Part shown: positions 56,790 through 64,000 of the stretch, piece after piece
Layout: every line of letters starts with the position of its first letter
How positions within the stretch are numbered: position 1 is the first letter of the stretch
Origin: Aspidiotus rigidus
Lineage: Eukaryota > Arthropoda > Insecta > Hemiptera > Diaspididae
DNA length: 64,000 nt
Direction of reading: 5' to 3'
Assembly (NCBI GenBank): GCA_035079385.1
Contig: JAVHKY010000010.1
Span: forward strand, 4,278,001 to 4,342,000
Translations under genes and position numbers: made by a program
The notes under the pieces: model-generated
Told to the model about the DNA's origin: nothing
What the model saw: only the letters and a program-made list of their open reading frames with translations
Databases searched by the model: none

Positions 56790-59222
56790 ATGGCTCGTAC
56801 ATTTGAGGACACCATCAGTCTCATCGATAATGCCAGTACTGCATATCTCCTCTCCTTTTATACAAAGACGGCGAAGAAAACAGTTCGCATCAGGTACCAC
56901 ATATTCTTCATCACAACTTGTCTGAAATTCAATCTAAAACCTAACTTCATCTCATACAAACTATTCACCTCCTCCTCTTCGCTACGAAAACGTCTAGATC
57001 GATGGCTACTCCGAAAATGGCTGGATGCGGAGAAACGCTTGTGGTATGGAAAGAAAGCGATGACATCTAATCTTCTGTCTCGCACTCTGGCTCGTCTCAA
57101 AACTCTCCTCCCTCCTCTGGTAATACAAAACTTCTTGAGTGAAGTTGAGAGTCAACAAAACGTACTCGCGAAGATTTTACATCAACACAAGCTCTCAAAA
57201 CTCGAGAAGCTGGCCTCCAAGGTTGAAAACGCACCCACCACGGACTCTATTAACTTCGCCCCCCCTCTGGTGAATCAATCTGACACAAAGTTTCCAGACG
57301 ACGAACTTGAACTTCTCAAAAAGGGCAGAAAATTCGCTCTTCCTCCACTGGAGAAAGCAAACATCATCAAAAAAACTCTCGTAGCTGACCTCGCATTGGG
57401 AATCCGCACGGACGCTCGACTCAATGCGGATAATATGAAGCTGCTTCTCAACAAAATAAGCTCGGATTTAAACACCCCCTCTCCTGTTACTCGTACCTTC
57501 CTCAAACTCCGCCAACGTCTAAAGCAAGAAAATCTCGTGTTAGTGAAAGCTGATAAAGGTGAAACCTTAATCATCATGGATCGCAGTGATTACGAAAAGA
57601 AAATGTTAGAGTTCCTTCAGCAAGCCGGCGCAAAACCTATACGTTATGCTTTTACTGAATACAACAAATCGATAAGAGCACTTCTCGACAAAAAATCTGA
57701 TATCTTCGGCTCAGACGGTGAATCACTGAAAGTCATGTGCGTTTCCAAGCCTCGCCTATACGGACAACTAAAACTACACAAGGTTGGCCACCCCATCCGT
57801 CCTGTTGTGGCTTATTACACCCACCCTTCTTTCAAAGTCGCAAAATACCTCGCCAACTGGTTCAAAATCGTCACCGACTTCACCCCAAAAAAAGCAATCA
57901 AGAACTCCATCGAACTTGCTAACGATTTGAAAACGAAAGTTTTTCCTCCTAATGCAAGACTGTTCTCCATCGACGCGGTCAGTATGTTTACCCGTATACC
58001 AGTCATGTATACCATTCCCCTAATGATCTCCCTCCTCCGGGAGAAACAATTGCCAGAGGATACCATCAACGAGTTTGAGGCACTCATTACCCTCTGCCTA
58101 AAAGACAATATTTGTCTTTTCCGGGAAAAAACATATCGGTTTCCTGATGGCCTTCCTATGGGTGGACCACTCTCCACCCTGGTCGCCGAAATATTCATGG
58201 ACCACATGGAAGGGGAACTTCTATCAACTCACTGTAATGCTCTTTTCTACTACGCGAGGTACATTGATGACGTCATAGGGATCTGGAATGGCTCAGATGA
58301 TGAACTGCACCAGTTCCTCGATAGTATGAACAACTTCCACGCATCCATGGAGTTTACTTTGGAGATTGGCGGCAGTTCACTCAACTATCTCGATCTCAAT
58401 CTTCGCCTCGTCCCTACCCCTCTTGGCCTCACGATTGAATTTGAGATTTATAGAAAATCTACATACTCCGGCGTCTCCATAAATAACAGTTCACTCCATC
58501 CTAGGATACACAAGGTTGCCATTATAAACCACGCCATCCATCGGCTTCTCCACCTGCCTCTCTCTGCAGCAGCTAAAAGCAAGGAAATCCACTGCATCGA
58601 ACAGACAGCTCTCAGAAACGGCCTAAACCTCGACATTCCGGCATTGATCAGGCGAAAAAGCTTACGCCTCCTCCTTTCTTCACCAACCCAAAACGACGAC
58701 CAAAACACTCCAGTCACCTCAGGCCGCACGCAATGGATCCGGCTACCGTACTTGGGCAACAAGTCGTATAAACTCGAAAGGTTTCTAAAACACTACAATT
58801 ACAAAGTGGGGTTTTATCCCGTCCTCACGATAAATAACCTTATCAAGCTCAAAGATAAAATACCACCAGAAAAGAACGCTGGTGTTTACCGGCTCACCTG
58901 CGGCGCTTGCGATTCCCAGTACAAAGGGCAAACTGGTCGCTCTCTATCCACCAGGATTTCAGACCATCGTACTGCCTACAATACTAAGAAAGCCACAGAT
59001 TCTGCGATGGCAAAACATTGCCTTGAGGAGGGACACGATTTTTCCTACGTCTCGGCAAAACTTCTACGAGCATGCCCCAAAGGGAAACTTCTGAACCGTC
59101 TAGAAGAAGTTGAAACGATCTCCACCTCAAAATCCATCGGTACAAAACTCGTAAATGACCTCAGTGCTACATTTATCACACCGTTCATACGTTATTTTTA
59201 CGATTTTACACCTCCTTCATAA
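56790..59222 (+). CDS. PLE-3 reverse transcriptase/GIY-YIG endonuclease, nearly intact
   Basis: An uninterrupted frame of 810 codons from ATG 56790 (MARTFEDTISL); the frame is open 14 codons further upstream to ATG 56748 through an A run, but that part shifts frame in the sister repeat, so 56790 is preferred. Counting from 56748: KADKG at 267-271, LYGQLKLHK at 337-345 with IRP (RT start), SIDAVSMF with catalytic D409, GLPMGGPLS near 468-476, YIDD at 505-508, then SLNYLDL and the nuclease domain with GVY at 712-714. RT copies element RNA at a target cut by the nuclease. The second nuclease motif reads QYKGQTGR, K726 replacing the Ile of YIG, from a single ATA to AAA change (58923-58925). R731, R736, H740 and a downstream Glu-rich helix remain. 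Length fits PLE proteins. Likely enzymatically compromised in the nuclease but otherwise complete. Confidence 0.93.
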   Translation: MARTFEDTISLIDNASTAYLLSFYTKTAKKTVRIRYHIFFITTCLKFNLKPNFISYKLFTSSSSLRKRLDRWLLRKWLDAEKRLWYGKKAMTSNLLSRTLARLKTLLPPLVIQNFLSEVESQQNVLAKILHQHKLSKLEKLASKVENAPTTDSINFAPPLVNQSDTKFPDDELELLKKGRKFALPPLEKANIIKKTLVADLALGIRTDARLNADNMKLLLNKISSDLNTPSPVTRTFLKLRQRLKQENLVLVKADKGETLIIMDRSDYEKKMLEFLQQAGAKPIRYAFTEYNKSIRALLDKKSDIFGSDGESLKVMCVSKPRLYGQLKLHKVGHPIRPVVAYYTHPSFKVAKYLANWFKIVTDFTPKKAIKNSIELANDLKTKVFPPNARLFSIDAVSMFTRIPVMYTIPLMISLLREKQLPEDTINEFEALITLCLKDNICLFREKTYRFPDGLPMGGPLSTLVAEIFMDHMEGELLSTHCNALFYYARYIDDVIGIWNGSDDELHQFLDSMNNFHASMEFTLEIGGSSLNYLDLNLRLVPTPLGLTIEFEIYRKSTYSGVSINNSSLHPRIHKVAIINHAIHRLLHLPLSAAAKSKEIHCIEQTALRNGLNLDIPALIRRKSLRLLLSSPTQNDDQNTPVTSGRTQWIRLPYLGNKSYKLERFLKHYNYKVGFYPVLTINNLIKLKDKIPPEKNAGVYRLTCGACDSQYKGQTGRSLSTRISDHRTAYNTKKATDSAMAKHCLEEGHDFSYVSAKLLRACPKGKLLNRLEEVETISTSKSIGTKLVNDLSATFITPFIRYFYDFTPPS

Positions 59223-59303
59223 TATTCGTGTACCTGTTTGTTCATGTGATTTTCTCCTTGTACTCCACGTACTTCACTTAGCCCTTTCTTCGCTTTCATT
59301 GTA

Positions 59304-59346
59304 TTGCCCGATGATGAACGACTAGCTCGTTCGAAACCGGTCGCAG
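59304..59346 (+). ncRNA. Hammerhead-ribozyme-like motif, downstream repeat
   Basis: Identical in sequence to 56395-56437; two such motifs in direct orientation would release a unit-length RNA of about 2.9 kb from a tandem transcript. Confidence 0.55.
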
Positions 59347-59471
59347 CTTTCTCCGCGGTTCTTACTCATATTGATAACAGTTTTCGTGTTTCTACAGTGA
59401 TTCGATTTATTGACTAATTTTTCGACTAATTCTTTTCCTTCTTTTTATTCGGTTTTCGGCTTATTTTTGAA

Positions 59472-59507
<36 letters not shown>

Positions 59508-59674
59508 CTCGGTTACATTTGACGTTCATTTATGTTACTTTATTATTTTACACTCAAAATTTGTATACTTGACCATTTGGTCCTTGTTCAAAAAACATTA
59601 CATCTTTCGTCTCGACCCGCGGAGTTATAATATCATTGTTACGTGCCTTCGTATTCGAAAAAACACCCTCTTAG

Positions 59675-59713
59675 ATATTATGGCTCGTACATTTGAGGAC
59701 ACCATCAGTCTCA
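59675..59713 (+). other. 39-nt one-sided extension of PLE-3
   Basis: Homology to the inverted fragment stops at 59674; the right end continues 39 nt into the element's own ORF start (ATG at 59680, MARTFEDTIS). This is the same design as the 36-nt extension of the PLE at 25.8-28.9 kb. Confidence 0.8.
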
Positions 59714-59725
59714 TACATTGAGAGA
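59714..59725 (+). repeat. Right target-site duplication of PLE-3
   Basis: TACATTGAGAGA, identical to 55460-55471. Confidence 0.8.
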
Positions 59726-59740
59726 GTCAAGTCTTGGGTT

Positions 59741-59935
59741 CAGATGATTGATTCTAAGCCCATCTACTCTCATACACTGAATAAGAGTCGATGAAAGAGC
59801 AAATTGATGAGTTGAGACAATAAGGTGTCATTTGCAACTCAACTTATCCAGTGCGAGTCCCATTTCGTTTGTGAAAAAAGGGACTGATGAAAAACGTCTT
59901 TTGATGATTTTCAGAACAAACTACGAAATTTCCAG
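59741..59935 (+). pseudogene. Ty3/gypsy pol fragment, decayed, adjacent to PLE-3
   Basis: In three successive plus-strand frames the region before the RT catalytic core of a Ty3/gypsy polyprotein can be read: IDSKPIYSHTLN, then IDELRQ and GVI with NST, P and VPF in the standard spacing, then KKG and TDEKRLLMIFR. Order and spacing match the family (established knowledge of the pre-RT linker). Frameshifts and in-frame stops make it dead. The PLE insertion lies just upstream, so it probably landed in or beside this old element. It is on the opposite strand from, and not obviously the same family as, the fragment at 6.85-7.35 kb. Confidence 0.6.
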
Positions 59936-62900
59936 AATTACAAAAATTACAGAAAAAATGTTACAGAAGTAAAAAATTCGGGTTTTGCAGAGCGGCGGAG
60001 GCATCAGCGTCGCCCCATGGAATCTTACATACAATGTCAAAAATGGTAAATGAGATGCGCTGCTGTGCTTCTTCCTGTTCGAGGTTCATCATAATTGGAC
60101 TATATGTGGTTTTGAACTTGCGATGAGCTCGAAATCGGGTTGTCCATCTTTTTACGGTCTATCTCAATTTCGATGACGTGGTAGTGATCTCTAATATCCG
60201 AGGCTGTTTCTGTTTTTTTTTTCAGTATACGTCTTTTGATTAGATGAATATCAGCCAAGGCAGCTGTGTAGGTTTATGGCACCCTTCCCGATCGAACTAA
60301 TGATTGGTGTGCTGTTGAATGAGCTATCGACTTCTCTGATGTACCATATTTAGTTTCGCATCTTTGCTGGTCATACCCCTTGTACCTCCGTTATGTTCAA
60401 CGGCAGTTCCCATAATTATTCATTTTAGGTCAACTTCCAGAAAACTAAAGTCGGGAAATTTTCCTTTTCTCATAGAAATATTTTTCGAGCTGTTTCTGTC
60501 AATCTGGAATTAGCTGACGACCGTTATTGCGTTCGGCTATCTTCTTTTTTTCAAGAGCTTGATTCCATTACTAATATGCTGGTGTTTATGGTAGGTATGA
60601 TAGCATTAAGTAAATCACTTGAAGTTATCCTTTGAAATCACTGAAGTCACTATTCCACAATTTTTTCCAATGCTCAGTGTTGGCAGGCCTGCAACATGAG
60701 TTTCCTCTTGATGCTACCACAAGTACGAGGAATGATTAAATGTTGAAGTTTTTTGTCAAAAAGCTCTAGATGGTCAAAATTTAGTTCTTATTGATTTTGT
60801 CGTTTTTAGAGAATTTTCTCTAAGTTCGTAATACTAAACATTGTTTCTGATTGATGAAATGAATTTCGAAACAACAAAAACAGTCGTTCTGTGTTTCAGT
60901 CGTTATGAATCACAAATTTAATATTATCGCTTGGCCGCTTTAATACACAATTCTTTTATTATTTTCGGTTTTCTAACGTTTTCAATGAAATCCAGTTGCT
61001 TCGCCGTAGAATTCTTTTCCTTTTCGAAGTTTATGTTGTAGTAAAGACCCGAAAGAGTTCAAAGGAAGTTGGTTATCATTTAGTGGATACGAATTTGGTT
61101 GAAATTCTTTCCATTTTCAAACTCTGAAAGAATGTTGCGCTAATTAGTTATTAATACGTGGGTAATTATATCGTCTGTTGGGTAATTCGCTTCCAGTTTT
61201 TTACCTGCGATAGAAAATATCTTACCACCAGACCACAGGTGTACAACATTGCTTCACTGGTGTTCTCTCGCCGCTTTACGTCGCTAGATTTTATTTCTTT
61301 ACAGAAGAAGTTCGGTAATATGCAGTATTATGTTGTACGATATTTTGAAACTTGGCGATGGCCGTGAATTATGCAAAATTGCAAAAACGTTAGGTGCTGT
61401 AGATGAATACGAAAGTTCATTCGAATTATTTGCATCGGTGCGTTAGGTTTTCGGACGTAATATCCTGCTTTCTACCCCGGCAACTGCGTAATTTTTTCGC
61501 TTCTGTACCTCAGTAACTTGATTTAATTAGTATTCGTACTTACCGAGTTTCAACCTCATCTCTCTAGATTATCTGGAAATACGTGTGAACTGTGCTGCTG
61601 ATTCCATTTTAAAAGAGAGAAGAATGCACTTATTTTACACATCACTTTAATTAGGAAATTGTCCATAGAGTGCGAGTGTCAAGTGGAATTTGTGACAAGA
61701 CGCTCTGTAATAAACCTCGAGTTCTACTTTTGTGCAGTGACGTAGTCAGGAAATTTAAAATTGCATGCGATATTTTTAGTCCTGGAGAAGGTTTTGACCT
61801 TAATTTTTCGGCTACACCGCTGCTTCCGCGATCAACCTCAATATTTTTCACACCAATTCCGACAACGTGCTGCTCAGCTCAATCTACGCCAGTTCGCCCC
61901 AATTTCATCATCCACAAATGATAGATATATGATGAGGTTTAGTCCCTCATGTTTTCTTATGTCCTCGCTTACCCTTTGCTCTAACGTTTTTGTGTGCTCA
62001 TCCGAGTTTTGGAAAAGTCGAGTCACTTTTTCTTTGTGGTTTTCAAGTACTGGATTAGAATAGAAGCTTTTCAAAGTCTTCTAGCGATATGTGGGATAAG
62101 AAGGTCGCGAGAAAAAGTTTGGCGATACAGTCTACGTCTTGAAGCGGGAAAATAACTTCAACTTTTTGTAAGCTGTGTTGTATGTTGCAATTTTTTCCCC
62201 AACCGACGCTGTGCTTGAGCTATCTCATCAAGAAAGTCATTGTTCTACCATCCATGTGTCCAGTGGTAGTGTATACCGTACTCGCGAAGTACAATAAAAG
62301 AAGGAAAAAAATTATCTTCGAATCTGTCTGTCGGTTTCCTTCTTTCACTCCGACTCATCCTCTCTCTCTCTCTCCGTCTCACTATAATAGTTTTTCACCC
62401 GCAGGAAAAGAAAAAAAGAAATGAAAAACGACTTGGGTGCCTCTCCAGTTTATGTTTGTAGGGCGTCCAAAACGAGTGACATTTTTATGCTGAGTATCAA
62501 ACCAAAAAAAAAAAAAAAATGAACCGAACGCTTATTTTCGGAAACGGTGCGTGTGCTTTTTTGTGGACAAAAAAGAAATTCCGTGCCATTTACGTATGAT
62601 ATAATCCTGAAGATGAAATTTATGTTATTTCCTCTTTTCTTTTTTCTCGTTAATATTGTCAACGATGATATCTCCGAAATCGATTTTTTTTCATATTGTA
62701 TTTAAATCTGAATCAGGGCTATTCTACGTGTCTCAGGCGGATGGTCATGACCGTAGAAAAAAGGAAGTTTGAATTTTGATGTTCATATATTAGATAGCAC
62801 CGCGTATCTTGCGAAAAAGGGAAGCGTGGTGGTAGTGATATGGTGACGAAATCGAGCCAATTTATATCACAAGACTTTTTCCCTACATCTTCGAAAAGAA

Positions 62901-64000
62901 TTATGTTGACTTCCTTTGCGAGTACTGTAATAGTAAATGAAAAGATGGTGTGACGTGTGTACGTACTATAAAAGCGCGTGGCTTTTTGTAATGTGGGTTT
63001 TGCAGTGGATGAAGAAGGGTGAAACAGGTACTGGGGGATAGGTTAAGGGTGGGTACCGTGAGCGCAAGAAAACGTCGCGCATTATACTGACTCGGTATAC
63101 GACGCGGGTCTAACGAAGAAGCGATCGTAAATTCTACCTCGCTTTCGTATTTTATAAATTTTCCGCGTGAACTACTCAACGAAAATTCAATTTGCGAAAT
63201 TTCACGTCAAAAGTTTTCTTCGGTTTCGTTTTTATACCCGCTTTCTCTCTCTTTCTCGTTCATTTCGAACGCTTGCTATCTTGGATTTTTTCTCGAATTT
63301 GATTCCGAATTATTAAAATTTTCCTTACGACAAACAATATTGTCGTCTGGTTAGGTTTGTCTTAGATGTATACGTTACTGGTTCCTTCGTCAACAAATTC
63401 TGGACAGGAGGGTTGTCGTACGTATACTAGAACTGCCAAAGGTGGTTTCGAGACAGTCGAATTTAAAATTGATGGTACCCGTTACCAGTTTTTGTTACTA
63501 TTTACTAACCCTTACTGTGTACCGAATTCCTGATACGTGTACGGTTCATTTCTCTTCTCGCACCTATCAGCCATTCGTTTTCCTGTTACGTAACGTGGAG
63601 GATATCGTAGGTGCGCTGTTTTGTTCCTGTTTCCTCTCCGTTACCGAGGAAAAAAAAAAGAAAGGTAATGATTGACGGCAATTTGTTACTATCATTTTTT
63701 TCGCTTTATGACTAATGATACCTTTCTTGTGGGGCGGAAAAGTGAATATAAAATATTTTGTACACCTCCCATACACATACACGCGTGTTAAAATACCGTA
63801 TCGGCTTTTCGTCAAGAATATGCGTTTTTTTCTTCTTCCTCGGAAAAATCAATCAATATTGTAGGATTAGAAGTTATATTTCATTAATCGTTGTATACTG
63901 GTTGATGTGCATGTATTGTGTGAAAAATACGAAGAACGCGAAACATACGCGAGCGATGGAATTTGCTTTTCCGCATAATGAAGACTCGTCCTATTTTCTT
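59936..64000. other. Unassigned DNA
   Basis: No gene, transposon or strong repeat recognised. CT-rich tracts at about 62350-62372 and 63240-63260, 15 A near 62505, and CpG-richer sequence from about 62930 to 63260 and 63400 to 63620 that might belong to a neighbouring gene's leader. Open frames here are short and domain-free. Confidence 0.35.

Larger units (their letters stand above)
56388..56824 (+). repeat. PLE-3 upstream direct terminal repeat (pseudo-LTR)
   Basis: 437 bp, matching 59297-59714 (418 bp). The 19-bp difference is explained by three homopolymers: 44 versus 31 A, 11 versus 6 A, and one T. It runs through the start codon at 56790 and the first 11-12 codons of the ORF, so the repeat overlaps coding sequence. 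Confidence 0.9.
55473..59713 (+). mobile_element. Young Penelope-like element (PLE-3) with direct terminal repeats and an inverted 5' fragment
   Basis: From left to right: an inverted 3' fragment (55473-56389, equal to 58753-59674 reversed), a direct terminal repeat (56388-56824), the RT-endonuclease ORF, and the second direct terminal repeat (59297-59713) with a one-sided 39-nt extension. The two direct repeats differ only in homopolymer lengths as far as I can see, which implies a recent insertion. Direct pseudo-LTRs, an inverted partial copy and a short extension are the established architecture of Penelope insertions. The element sits next to a Ty3/gypsy fragment and is bounded by a 12-bp duplication. 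Confidence 0.92.
59297..59713 (+). repeat. PLE-3 downstream direct terminal repeat
   Basis: Second pseudo-LTR, 75 bp after the ORF stop. It includes the hammerhead-like motif (59304-59346), 31 A (59474-59504) and the ATG with the first codons of the ORF in its final 39 nt. Confidence 0.9.

Noticed and set aside
57815..58207. Minus-strand open frame of 130 codons in the young PLE
   Set aside because: Antisense shadow of the RT domain.

Overview
This is an AT-rich window of animal nuclear DNA, most likely from an arthropod, though I cannot name the species. The reasons are an almost complete lack of long host ORFs, many homopolymer and microsatellite tracts, foldback and MITE-like repeats, a tRNA-derived SINE, and LINE, Ty3/gypsy and Penelope-like retroelements. 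Nothing resembles bacterial gene organisation. Host coding content is very low: the best candidates are two first coding exons with a start codon and a consensus-like donor (4897-4933 and 43990-44235). Most of the rest looks like intron or intergenic DNA.

Layout. 0-3 kb: two foldback repeats (488-1407 and 1961-3093). 3-6.8 kb: unassigned DNA with the first candidate exon. 6.85-8.2 kb: a decayed Ty3/gypsy pol fragment on the minus strand. 9-12.5 kb: a GC-rich patch, a direct-repeat pair, one copy of a dispersed repeat, a 226-bp MITE-like element and a perfect 22-bp hairpin. 15.4-16.8 kb: three inverted-repeat structures. 20.7-21.9 kb: a cluster of TGACGTCA palindromes. 22.2-22.7 kb: a 243-bp tandem duplication that keeps a minus-strand reading frame open. 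25.8-28.9 kb: a complete but decayed Penelope-like element (PLE) insertion. 31-35 kb: second copy of the dispersed repeat, the SINE with an inverted tail copy, and a 260-bp TIR element. 38 kb: the 3' end of a LINE. 40.2-41.9 kb: an old PLE of another lineage carrying a nested 132-bp insertion. 44 kb: the second candidate exon. 47.7-52.3 kb: small repeats and a GIY-YIG remnant. 55.5-59.7 kb: a nearly intact young PLE inserted beside a Ty3/gypsy fragment. 60-64 kb: nothing recognised.

The most informative content is the set of PLEs. Two insertions can be delimited to the base by 12-bp target-site duplications. Both carry a 3' fragment in inverted orientation, both end in a 36-39 nt extension that begins 1-5 nt before the element's own start codon, and both carry hammerhead-ribozyme-like motifs whose stem III would be a six-base palindrome. 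The young copy encodes one long reverse transcriptase plus GIY-YIG endonuclease protein. Its catalytic RT residues are present, but the YIG signature is changed to YKG, whereas the inverted partial copy joined to it keeps YIG.
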